Shown here piece after piece: positions 23,407-32,867 of a DNA stretch of 64,000 nt. The translations under genes were made by a program, and so were the position numbers. The stretch is from assembly GCF_014898055.3 (NCBI RefSeq), contig NW_023604861.1, forward strand, positions 79,766,399-79,830,398, written 5' to 3'. Numbering within the stretch: position 1 is the stretch's first letter; each line of letters begins with the position of its first letter. Under the pieces are notes generated by a model that searched no databases, had not been told where the DNA came from, and saw only the letters and a program-made list of their open reading frames with translations. The stretch is from Talpa occidentalis (lineage: Eukaryota > Chordata > Mammalia > Eulipotyphla > Talpidae).

Positions 23407-24435
23407 ATGGCTCCTGGAAGAGCCAGAGGGGAGCGGAGAAGTTCACCCAAGATGTCAGTCAGTCCGAGCAACACAGTGTCCCAACGCATACGACAAATTA
23501 GAAAACAGACAGTAGGGAGTAGAAGAACCACACGCAACCTAAAAACTCCTCAGGAAAGAAGCACACCACAAAAAGAAAACCACTCCCCAGATTGCAACGA
23601 CAGCAACTTGGAAGAACTTCTGAGCCTTCCAGAAAGAGAATTTAAAATTGCCATGATTAAAAAAGTGATAGATCAGAAGAAGGAAATTGAGTCCCTAAAG
23701 AGGGAAGTAAGAGAAATGCAGGAGATCAAAGAATTAATGGAGGAACTAAAGAACTCTGGGAAAAGCAATGAAAGCAGAATAGATGAAATGGAAGAACGAA
23801 TAAGTAATCTTGAAGACACAGAAATAAAAAGAACCAAAACAGAAAAGGAAAGAGAAGTACGAAGGAAAAAGAATGAAGAAAGACTTCGGGAACTATCTGA
23901 CTCCATGAGGAAAGGAAATATAAGAGTTATAGGAATTCCAGAAGGAGAGGAGAGACATGTAGGAACAGAGAAAATATTCATGGATATAATTGAAGAGAAC
24001 TTCCCAAATGAGAAGAAGGAGCTGAAAATTGATATACAAGAAGCAAGAAGAACACCAAACTTCCACGATGAAAGGAAAAACACAGCAAGACACATAATAG
24101 TAAAGCTCCCAAGAATCCAGGACAAGGAAAAAATAATGAAGCTGACAAGAGGGAAGAAACAGATAACATTCAAAGGAAAACCAATCAGGCTGACATCAGA
24201 CTTCTCTGAAGAAATACTACAGGCAAGGAGAGAGTGGAGGGACATAGTCAACAGACTCCAAGAAAACAGATGCCAACCAAGAATACTCTATCCCGCAAAG
24301 CTCTCTTTCCTCCATGAAGAAAGAATATGGACCTTCCCAGACAAAGAGAAACTCCGGAATTTCATTGCGACTAAACCCCCACTCCAAAAAATACTACAAG
24401 GAATCCTAAAGCCAGAACCTCAGAGGGACGAATAA
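23407..24435 (+). CDS. L1 ORF1 protein, intact (342 aa)
   Basis: L1 ORF1p is the RNA-binding chaperone that coats L1 RNA as trimers in the cytoplasmic ribonucleoprotein. The start ATG has a good context (G at -3 and at +4). Residues 1-65 are basic and probably disordered. About 66-168 are a Lys/Glu-rich heptad-type coiled coil. About 171-265 form the RRM-like domain, opening with NIRVIGIPEGEE. About 266-342 are the C-terminal domain, with QARREW (272-277) and PRILYPAKLS (291-300). Length and motifs fit mammalian ORF1p and no stop or frameshift is present. It is followed after 79 bp by ORF2 in the usual L1 order. Confidence 0.95.
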   Translation: MAPGRARGERRSSPKMSVSPSNTVSQRIRQIRKQTVGSRRTTRNLKTPQERSTPQKENHSPDCNDSNLEELLSLPEREFKIAMIKKVIDQKKEIESLKREVREMQEIKELMEELKNSGKSNESRIDEMEERISNLEDTEIKRTKTEKEREVRRKKNEERLRELSDSMRKGNIRVIGIPEGEERHVGTEKIFMDIIEENFPNEKKELKIDIQEARRTPNFHDERKNTARHIIVKLPRIQDKEKIMKLTRGKKQITFKGKPIRLTSDFSEEILQARREWRDIVNRLQENRCQPRILYPAKLSFLHEERIWTFPDKEKLRNFIATKPPLQKILQGILKPEPQRDE

Positions 24436-24514
24436 CAACGAAAGAAGACCAAAAAAAAAAAAAAAAAAGTTATTAAAAGAATAAATAAATAAAATCAAAG
24501 GAAAGACAAACATA

Positions 24515-27500
24515 ATGGCAAATACAGATGCTAACATATCAATATTAACTCTAAATGTAAATGGACTAAACTCTTCAATAAAAAGACACAGAGTTGCAGC
24601 CTGGATTAAGAAACAAAACCCAACCTTTTGCTGTCTCCAGGAAACACATTTAGCTACAAAAGATAAAAATAGGCTCAAAGTCAAAGGATGGAAAACAATC
24701 CTACAAGCAAATGGGCCAAAAAAGAAAGCAGGAACAGCTATACTTATATCAGATAAAACAGACTTCAAACTCAAAAAAATAAAAAGAGACCCCAATGGTC
24801 ACTACATTATGATTAAGGGGACAATACTTCAAGAAGAAATAACACTCATTAACATATACTCACCAAACGAAAGAGCACCAAAATATATCAGACAACTGTT
24901 GTCCTCTCTGAAAACAGACATCAGAGAAAACACATATGTAGTGGGAGACTTCAACACACCACTATCAACAATGGATAGATCAACAAGACAAAAAATAAGT
25001 AAAGAAACTAAAGCTCTAAATAAGGACCTAGAGCATTTGGGCTTAACAGACATCTATAGAACACTAAACCCAAAAAAAAAACGGAGTACACATTTTTCTC
25101 AAGCGCACACGGATCATTCTCCAGGATCGATCACATACTGGGGCACAAGACAAACATCAACAGATACACCAAGATTGAAATCATACCAACCATCTTTTCT
25201 GACCACGAAGGCATCAAACTAGAAATAAATCATAAAAAGAAGGCAAGGAACTATCCTACCTCATGGAGATTAAAAGCCACACTACTGGAAGACCACTGGA
25301 CTAACGAGGAGATCAAAGAAGAAATTAAAAAATTCTTTGAATTGAATGACAAGGAGGACACCAATATCCTAAATGTATGGGATGCAGCAAAAGCAGTAAT
25401 AAGAGGAAAATATATAGCAATAGAAGCTCACATCAAGAAACAAGAAAGAACTCAAAGAAACAACCTAATCTCGAAGCTCAAAAGATCTAGAAAAAGAAGA
25501 ACAAAAAACCCCAGAACCAGTAGAAGAAAGAAATAATAAAAACCAAAGCAGAAATAAATGAAATTGAAACTAAAAAACAATCCAAAAGATCAATGAAACC
25601 AAGAGCTGGTTCTTTGAAAAAATAAATAAAATAGACAAACCCCTAGCCAGGCTCACAAAGGAAAAAAGGGAGAAAGCACAAATACACAGAATCATAAATG
25701 AAAGAGGAGAAATCACAACGGACACAGCAGAAATCAAAAGAATAATCAGTAACTACTATGAACAGTTATATGGAAACAAGTTCAACAATCTAGAGGAGAT
25801 GGACAAATTCCTACAACTCTACAATCACCCAAAGCTAGATAAAGAAGAAATAGAACACCTAAACAGACCAATTACAAGCAGCGAAATTGAAATGGTAATT
25901 AAAACCTCCCCAAAAACAAAAGCCCAGGACCTGATGGATTTACAAATGAATTCTACCAAACATTCAGAGACGAATTAGTGCCTATCCTTCACAAACTCTT
26001 CCAAAAAATTGAGAAGGAAGGGACAATACCAAACACGTTCTATGAAGCCAATATTACACTAATACCAAAACCGAATAAGGACAACACAAAAAAGGAAAAC
26101 TATAGGCCAATCTCCCTAATGAACACTGATGCAAAAATCCTCAATAAAATTTTAGCTATCAGAATCCAACAATGTATCCATAAGATAATTCACCACGACC
26201 AAGTTGGATTCATTCCAGGGGCACAAGGATGGTTTAACATCCGAAAATCAATCAACGTTATCCAACACATCAACAAAAAGAAATATAAAAACCATATGAT
26301 AATATCAATAGATGCTGAGAAAGCTTTCGACAAAGTGCAACACCCATTCATGATAAAAGCCCTTGAAATTCTTGGGATACAAGGAACATACCTCAACATC
26401 ATAAAGGCCATCTATGACAAGCCAACAGCCAGTATCATTCTCAATGGTGAAAAGCTGAAAGCAATTCCATTAAGATCTGGAACAAGACAAGGATGTCCAC
26501 TCTCACCACTGCTTTTCAATATAATACTGGAAGTCCTAGCCAGAGCAATAAGACAAGAGAAAGACATCCAAGGAATCCAAATAGGAAAAGAAGAAGTCAA
26601 ACTATCACTATTTGCAGATGATATGATACTATACATAGAGAACCCCAAAATCTCCACAGAAAAACTAATTCAACTCATCAATCAATTCAGTAAAGTGGCA
26701 GGATACAAAATCAACACGCAAAAGTCAGTAGACTTCCTATACACAAACAATAAATCTGAAGAAGAAGAAATCAAAAAAACCACCCCTTTTATTATCGAAA
26801 CAAAAAAAATCAAATATTTGGGAATAATCTAACAAAAGAGGTAAAGGACCTATACAAAGAAAACTATAAAACACTGTTAAAAGAAATAGAAGAAGACACA
26901 AAGAAATGGAAAGACATCCCCTGCTCATGGATTGGAAGAATAAACATTATTAAAATGGCCATCCTACCAAAAGCAATATACAGATTCAATGCTATTCCAA
27001 TCAAAATCTCAATGGCATTCTTCAAAGAAATAGAACAATTATTGATGAAATTCATATGGAATCACCAAAAACCCCGAATAGCCAAAGCTCTACTGAAAAA
27101 AAAAAGAGGAATGGAGGCATCACACTCCCAGACTTCAAACTATACTACAAAGCCATAATCATCAAAACTGCATGGTATTGGAACAAGAACAGACATACAG
27201 ACCAATGGAATCGAATAGAAAATCCAGAAATAAACCCACAGATTATGGTCAACTAATCTTTGACAAAGGAGCAAAGACTATGCATTGGAGCAAAGAAAGT
27301 TTGTTCAATAAATGGTGCTGGGAAAACTGGGTCGCTACATGCAAAAGAATGAAGCTTGACCACTACCTCACACCATACACAAAAATCAACTCAAAATGGA
27401 TTAAAGAACTAGACATAAGACCTGAAACCATAAAATACATAGAAGGAAATATAGGCGAAACACTACGGGATTTGCACATCAAAGACATCTTTACAGACAC

Positions 27501-28337
27501 ATCACCCAAAGCAGTGATAGTGAAGAGAAAGATAAACAGCTGGGACTACATCAAATTAAAGAGCTTCTGCACAGCAAAAGAGACAATAACAAAAACAAAG
27601 AGAAACCCCACCAACTGGGAGAACATTTTTTGCACCCACACTAATGATAAAGGACTGATCACAAAAATCTGCAAAGAGCTGATGAGACTCAGCAACAACA
27701 AAGAAAATAATCCAGTCAAAAAATGGGCAGAAGAGCTAAAAAGAAACTTCTCTGAAGAGGCAATGCAAATGGCCAACAGACATATGAAAAAATGTTCAAC
27801 ATCACTTGTAATCAGGGAAATGCAAATCAAAACTACCATGAGATACCATCTCACACCAGTGAGAATGGCACATATTAAAAAAACTAGCAACAACAAATGT
27901 TGGCGAGGATGTGGAGAAAAAGGAACTCTTGTGCACTGTTGGTGGAGTGCAAACTGGTCCAACCACTATGGAGAGCTGTGTGGAGATTTCTGGACCTACT
28001 AAACATAGAGCTTCCATATGATCCAGCAATTCCACTCCTAGGTATTTACCCAAAGGACACAGAAACATCAATTCCAAAGAGCACCTGCACTCCTATGTTT
28101 ATAGCAGCACTGTTTACAATAGCTAAGCTTTGGAAACAACCCAAATGCCCAAAAATAGATGACTGGATCAAGAAGATGTGGTACATATATACCATGGAAT
28201 ATTACTCAGCATTCAAAAAAGATAAACACATGCAATTTGCAGCAACATGGATGGCACTGGAAGGGATCATGCTCAGCGAAATAAGCCAAAAAGAAAAAGA
28301 AAAATACCGGATGGTCTCACTCATAGCAGGAATCTAG
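24515..28337 (+). pseudogene. L1 ORF2 (endonuclease/reverse transcriptase), frameshifted
   Basis: ORF2p nicks target DNA and reverse-transcribes L1 RNA. The endonuclease domain begins intact: LNVNGLN with Asn14, QETHL with Glu43, then GDFN. The frame breaks at the A-run 25072-25081 (one A short of the expected frame). Later breaks lie near 25480, 25536-25540, 25575, 25915, 26829, 27100, 27243 and 27944; most are single-base changes in A-runs. Between them the protein is well preserved. The reverse transcriptase FADD motif is present at 26611-26622, and the C-terminal Cys-rich [10 protein letters not shown] segment starts at 27898. The final stop is at 28335-28337. It is either a recent inactivation or partly the result of homopolymer sequencing errors. 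Confidence 0.9.
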
Positions 28338-28522
28338 AAAACTTAAATAAGGGACCAGAAAATGAATATAAGAAAGTGAAAATCAAAATCAACAAAAAAC
28401 TATGAACCAGAGACACTTTTTGGGGGTGGGGGCGGGAGGGGAAGGATTGGGGTCAGAATGGGGCGTTTGCAATTGTATGGGGGAATATAAAAATAAAATT
28501 TAATATTAAAAAAAAAAAAAAA
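28338..28522 (+). other. L1 3'UTR and first poly(A)
   Basis: Short 3'UTR after the ORF2 stop, with a G-rich tract, then GCAATTGTATGGGGGAATAT, AATAAA-type sequence at about 28490-28500 and a run of 15 A (28508-28522). This is the normal end of the family, as seen at 12481-12545 and, reversed, at 50231-50312. Confidence 0.9.
28422..28441 (+). other. G-quadruplex-forming tract in L1 3'UTR
   Basis: Four G-runs of 5, 5, 3 and 4 separated by single bases (T, C, A). This is a very strong canonical quadruplex pattern. Polypurine G-rich tracts in L1 3'UTRs are known to form such structures and are conserved in L1 families; the truncated copy at 12450-12490 has a related tract. Confidence 0.75.
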
Positions 28523-28568
28523 GAAATATGTAAACTTGAAATCTTATTAAACCATATACTGTGAATTC
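28523..28568 (+). other. 46-nt 3'-transduced sequence of the L1
   Basis: Non-L1 sequence between the L1's own poly(A) (28508-28522) and a second poly(A) (28569-28590), inside the target-site duplication. It contains the poly(A) signal variant ATTAAA at 28546-28551, 17 nt before the second A-run. This is the structure expected when an L1 transcript reads past its own signal into flanking DNA and is then inserted elsewhere. The segment should therefore match the 3' flank of the parental L1. Confidence 0.85.
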
Positions 28569-28585
28569 AAAAAAAAAAAAAAAAA

Positions 28586-28600
28586 AAAAAACTTCATTAA
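28586..28600. repeat. Target-site duplication of the full-length L1 (right copy)
   Basis: Exact 15-bp copy of 22166-22180. Its leading A residues merge with the poly(A) tail. Confidence 0.93.
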
Positions 28601-28936
28601 TTTTCCAGATATTTAGGTTTAGTATATTTAAATTTGATTTGTTGAAATAATGACATATTATAAGTAAATATAACAAGAGAAATCCCATACAAATATCTGT
28701 GGCTAAAATTAAGAGGAATAATCAAATTACTGTAAATAACTGTAAAGTAAATACTTGAAGTGTCTTAGAAGTTTTTGAAAAACTAATCTACAGTCAGTAT
28801 GGTCTGCGAAATAACACTATACTACAGAGTCATCCTAGAAATGTCTCAGAAGGCCCTGGGTACCCCGAATCAAATATTTAAAATCAACCCCTATAATACA
28901 CACTTGCTGAGCCTTGTCTTGCATTTATGGTTTCTT
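28601..28936. other. Intergenic sequence, nothing recognised
   Basis: AT-rich sequence between the full-length L1 and the double SINE. No exon, RNA gene or repeat was recognised. Confidence 0.45.
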
Positions 28937-29233
28937 TGTTATGACTTTTATTTTTTTAATTTTTTAAAAAGATTTATTTATTTATGCATACAAGAACTGG
29001 GGTACAGGCCAGAGGTGTGGGAGGTGAGAGGATTCACCAGAGAGAGTGGGGAACAGAACAGGCAGACTGACAAATACACTGAGGGGAGCAGCGGGTGAGT
29101 CTGGAGAGGTCTGCTGTGCCATGTGGGTGTCTCCCTGGATAGGGATCAAACTCGTGCTGCAGTGGCTGCAGACAGCTTCATAGGTTGTGTCTTAACCCCT
29201 TGTGCCACCAGGGAGGCCCTGTTATGACTTTTA
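28937..29233 (-). mobile_element. tRNA-derived SINE, subfamily B (first of two in one site)
   Basis: Minus-strand SINE with marker GAACTGGGGTACAGGCCAGA; body about 28951-29219. It is flanked by TGTTATGACTTTTA at 28937-28950 and 29220-29233. It has more small deletions than its neighbour and lacks many CpGs, so it is probably the older of the pair. Confidence 0.9.
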
Positions 29234-29518
29234 TTTATTTATTTTAAAGATTTATTTATTTATTTATACAAGCACTGGGTACAGTCAGAAGTGTGGGAGG
29301 GTGAGAGAATTCACCAGAGCCAGAGCAGGGAACAGAACAGACAGACCGATGAAATACACTGTTGAGGGAGCAGTGGGTGCTGCAAGAGAGGTCTGCATGC
29401 CATGTGGGACCCTTGCCAGCGGCCAGGGATTGAACCGGCACTGCAGAGGCTGTGGGCAGCTTTGCAGCCCAGTGCTCAACCGCTGCGCCACCAGGGAAGG
29501 CCCCTGTTATGACTTTTA
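29220..29518 (-). mobile_element. tRNA-derived SINE, subfamily A (second insertion in the same site)
   Basis: Minus-strand SINE with marker GCACTGGGTACAGTCAGAAG; body about 29234-29504. Its flanks are TGTTATGACTTTTA at 29220-29233 and 29505-29518. The left repeat is also the right repeat of the preceding SINE, so the 14-bp target is now present three times. The antisense frames here are readings of the SINE. Confidence 0.92.
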
Positions 29519-29815
29519 AATGTAAAGGAGCTTCCCTAGTAGCCACAACCAAGGATCTTCAAGGATGGAATCTCAAAATCACCCAAGTGGAGATAATTTG
29601 GATAAACTCTTTATCCTGGAGGCTCCAGGTTCATGTTAAAAATATATTTCCTTTTATTGTAAAGAGCATTCTAGTGTGTGTTTGTGTTCACAGGTAGAAC
29701 GAGTGGACAGGGCCAAGCAATGCCCTATGTAGTACAATTAGGTTTACACTTGCCAAAGAAATAGTAAAAAGTTAATGACTCCATCTCGCTTTCTCCCACT
29801 CCCACACTCACAAGA
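29519..29815. other. Intergenic sequence, nothing recognised
   Basis: About 300 bp between the double SINE and the MaLR-like LTRs. No repeat or exon was recognised. Confidence 0.4.
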
Positions 29816-29819
29816 ATGC

Positions 29820-30350
29820 CTGTACCCATCTCTTACATTTGTCTTCTTACCCCCATTAAGTGGGTGGAGTCTAGGTTCCCTCTGATTGAATCCCTGGTAG
29901 GTTTGAGGACTGGTTTGTTATCAGTAGGACATGTCAGAATTGACATAGCATGACTTCTGAGGCTAGGCAATAAAAGGAGATGTAGCTCATGCCTCACACA
30001 CTGGGATTATCCTTCAGAGTTCTGAGTTACAATCCAATTATTTGGAGACTGCCCTGTGTGAGGACCCTAGGTCCCATACAGATGCCATGTGCTTGTGTTC
30101 CAGGCAGCAGTCCTAAGTACAATCCTACTTGACAACCAACGTCATTATCAGACGTAAGCCACAATGTCTCCATTTGATTCTCATCCTCGCCTGTGAACCT
30201 TACCAACTGAGGCTCCAGACTTGATGGAGCAGAGGCAATCCAACCCCATGGTGCCCGGTTTGAATTCATGACCCAAAGAAATTGTGAGTTTAATAAATGT
30301 TTATTTTATGTCACTAAGTTCTGGGGTGGGTTTTTTCATAGCAATCGTAA
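29820..30350 (+). repeat. MaLR/MLT1-like LTR relic
   Basis: The end is diagnostic: ATTCATGACCCAAAGAAATT, GTGAGTTTAATAAATGTTTA, TTTTATGTCACTAAGTTCTG, GGGTGGG, then GCAATCGTAACCGGAATACC. This follows the known MaLR pattern of AATAAATG, a CACTAAGTT phrase, GGGGT and GCAATAGATAAC. AATAAA at about 30292 would be the LTR poly(A) signal. The 5' boundary is uncertain. Confidence 0.7.
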
Positions 30351-30359
30351 CCGGAATAC

Positions 30360-30710
30360 CATCCCTTGGAATCTAACTGGCCTCTTGACTTGCATTAGTC
30401 AATAGAGTGAAAAGAAAATGAGTCTGGGGCTGAAGAAGATTTGCCTCTTTCCAAGTATGTGTGGTGCCTCTGCCGTCACAATAAGACCATGCCTAAAGTA
30501 CCCTGCTGGAGAAGGAGGGACATGTGGAACAAACTCGGGCCATTACAGCCGAGACAGACAAGCCTAGATCAGCCAACAATCAAAATCCAAGCATGAAGCA
30601 CAGCCTTCTACCTAATCATTCCAGCCATGAAGCAAACACGTATGTTGTTAAATGTCACTAAGCTTGATTGTTGTTGCATTATTGGGTAGGAGGTAACCAA
30701 CCCACTACTT
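30360..30710 (+). repeat. Second MaLR/MLT1-like LTR relic
   Basis: It follows the first LTR directly. It shows GCATTAGTCAATAGAGTGAA (a CCAATAGAATG-type phrase), GCTGGAGAAGGAGGGACATG, CATTCCAGCCATGAAGCAAA, then TGTTAAATGTCACTAAGCTT, GATTGTTGTTGCATTATTGG and a final GTAACC. The order fits a MaLR LTR in the same orientation, but diverged. Confidence 0.6.
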
Positions 30711-30779
30711 TGAAAATTAAAAAAAAAATAAATAAATAAGATTAAAAAGTGTGACCTCATGTTCCTCTTCAGTAACTGC

Positions 30780-31125
30780 CTCATAGCAACTTTTCTTCAT
30801 GGCAAAAATATTAGATTAGATACCTACTAACTATTTCCATTTCCTCAGCTTCTAGTCTCTCCTCAAACTTCATCGACTCCTGCCCCCACCACTACACAGA
30901 AACTGCTCTTTCCAATATTATACATGACCCTCGTGGTACCAAATCTTTTGTGCATGTTGCTTCATCATCTCCCTGAATGCTTCGGCAGCATTCAACACAT
31001 CTGCTACCCTCCATCCTCAAACACTTCTTTCCTTTAGCCTTTGAGATACTCCAGGTTTCCTCCCACTTATTTGCCTGTACCATTTTATCTCCTTTGCTGG
31101 CTCATTGTTTCACTCATTCATGAAA
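30780..31125 (+). repeat. L2 LINE ORF relic (left part, split)
   Basis: Resembles L2 reverse-transcriptase coding sequence: GCTTCGGCAGCATTCAACAC in place of the L2 phrase for Ala-Ala-Phe-Asp-Thr, then CCTTTGAGATACTCCAGGTT, TCCTCCCACTTATTTGCCTG and ATCTCCTTTGCTGGCTCATT. The matching downstream part resumes at about 32560, after an intervening insertion. Confidence 0.65.
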
Positions 31126-32360
31126 AATGATCTATTAAGCACCAAACAAGTACTAAGCATTTTGGGGGGATGTTATGGTCACAGCAGTGAAATAATTTCA
31201 TAGGGTTAATGTAATGAGAGGAGACAAAAACTAAGCAAATATGTGTGGGTATGGGTTCATGTGTATAATACATATAGCAAATACATGTTGTATATATAAT
31301 GTGAATATTACATGGTGAAAAGTTCTATGGAGAAAAATAATGCACATGAATGGTGATAGATAACTAGAGGGATTGGTGTTACTATTTTAATTAAGATGGC
31401 TAGTGAAAATGTCACTGAAAGAAAGACAATGACATAGATACCAGAAAAACATGAGGGAGTGAGCCATATGGCTTTTTTTTTTTTCAGGGCCTTATCTTTG
31501 CCACACTTTTCTATTTCTTTTTAATTGCCTCCACCAAACCACCCATGTCTATACCCTATTGCCTCTGTGCCCCATACCTCCCACCCTCTCTCCTATTCCC
31601 TCTGGTAACTATTATCTTCATTTTTGCTGAGTTCAAATTTATATTCTATTGTTTGCATCTAATTGTTTTTTTTTTTGGTATTTATATTCCACATATGAGT
31701 GAAACCATCTGATATCTTTCACTTTTTGGCTGATTTCACTCAACATAATCACCTCTAGGTCCACCCATTTTGTGCCAAATGCCACCACTTCATCTTTCTT
31801 CACAGCTGTGTAATATTCCACCAACTATGTACTCCACAGTTTCTCAATCCATTCACCTGTTGAAGGGCACTTAGGTTTGTACAATGATTTGGCAATTGTA
31901 AACAGTACTGCTATGTACATACTGTAGATAGATCTTTTGTGTTAAATTCACTTAATACTAGTATTGCTGGGTAAAATGGGGTTTCCATTTTTATTTTCTT
32001 GAGATATCTCCCTCCCTACTATTTTCCAAAGGGGTGATACCAGCTTGCATCCCCACCAACAGTGGATGAGAGTTTCTTTTTCATTGCAACCTTGACAATA
32101 TTTTTAAATTCTGTTCTTTTTTATATGGGCCATTCTCACAGGGGTAAGGTGATATCAGTGTGGTTTTAATTTGGGTTTTTCTTATAATAAGTGATATTGA
32201 ATATTTTTTCATATGTCTATAGGCCATCAAATGTCTGAGCCATATGGCTTCCCGAGGGTAGAGTCTTCCAAACAGAAGGAACAGCAACTGCAAAAGTGTT
32301 GGTTCAGGAGTGTGGTCACTATATTCCTCTGCCTCTTAATTTTTGTTCCCTTATTATAGT
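31126..32360 (+). repeat. Ancient interspersed repeat splitting the L2, itself split by an L1
   Basis: The segments 31126-31460 and 32251-32360 read continuously once the L1 between them is set aside. The left part has a TTCACTCATTCATGAAAAAT start, ACAGCAGTGAAATAATTTCA, AGTTCTATGGAGAAAAATAA and AGGGAGTGAGCCATATGG. The right part has CAAACAGAAGGAACAGCAAC, TGCAAAAGTG and TTCAGGAGTGTGG. This order matches a widespread ancient mammalian repeat I recognise but cannot name with confidence. Confidence 0.55.
31460..32250 (-). mobile_element. 5'-truncated old L1 3' end with TSD
   Basis: Reverse-strand L1 3' segment: a T-run (31471-31484) at the left, then 3'UTR and the reverse complement of ORF2 C-terminal coding sequence (for example about 31990-32140). 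The target-site duplication TGAGCCATATGGCTT lies at 31460-31474 and 32236-32250. Its substitutions and decayed frame make it older than the L1 at 22181-28590. Confidence 0.88.
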
Positions 32361-32439
32361 CCTTTTCAAATTTGATGTGCTTAACTTTTTATATTGAAAA
32401 TTTAATTAAAAATGATAACAAGAACAATAAAGCCACCCT

Positions 32440-32800
32440 TCACAAACAAGTATCTGAATTTAACAGTTTAGGGTATGAAGAAAGGAACACCCTTCACATC
32501 TCATGCTGCAATATTTGCTCAGGTCTGCTGGAGCAGGATCTCTGACCCATACACAAAGCTGCTTATTGTCTATCTTTTAAATATTGATGCCACAGAGTTC
32601 AGTAGAATGCCTCTTTTCTCTCTATACTCATGACTTGGACGAGCTCATCCATTTCCATCACTTTATATACTTCTATATGCTGACAATGCTTAAGTTGGCA
32701 TGTTAAGTCAAGACAACTTCTAAGATTCGCGTTCAAATTTCAAGTTGCTCCTTTGTCACCTCCACTTGGCTATCTAAAACTTACCATGTCTAAATGGAAC

Positions 32801-32805
<5 letters not shown>
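32440..32805 (+). repeat. L2 LINE ORF relic (right part)
   Basis: L2 phrases continue: GACGAGCTCATCCATTTCCA, TTCTATATGCTGACAATGCT (the YADD-region Tyr-Ala-Asp context), CCTCCACTTGGCTATCTAAA and CATGTCTAAATGGAACTCTT. It is the same orientation as 30780-31125 and collinear with it, so one L2 was split by later insertions. Confidence 0.65.

Positions 32806-32865
<60 letters not shown>
32806..32865. repeat. (TA)n microsatellite
   Basis: About 30 uninterrupted TA units with no interruptions, directly after the L2 relic. Such a pure array is likely length-polymorphic. Confidence 0.95.

Positions 32866-32867
<2 letters not shown>

Larger units (their letters stand above)
22181..28590 (+). mobile_element. 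Full-length young LINE-1 with 3' transduction
   Basis: A complete L1: CpG-rich 5'UTR from 22181, ORF1 at 23407-24435, a 79-bp spacer, ORF2 (24515-28337, frameshifted), 3'UTR, poly(A), a 46-nt transduced segment and a second poly(A). It is bounded by a perfect 15-bp target-site duplication. Its 3' part is nearly identical to the truncated copy at 11245-12545, so the family was recently active. ORF1 is intact, but the ORF2 frame is broken several times by single-base indels. As read, this copy could not make full-length ORF2 protein. Confidence 0.95.

Noticed and set aside
23673..24251. 192-codon antisense frame over L1 ORF1
   Set aside because: Serine/phenylalanine-rich mirror of the Lys/Glu-rich ORF1 coiled coil, a usual artefact of such codon usage.
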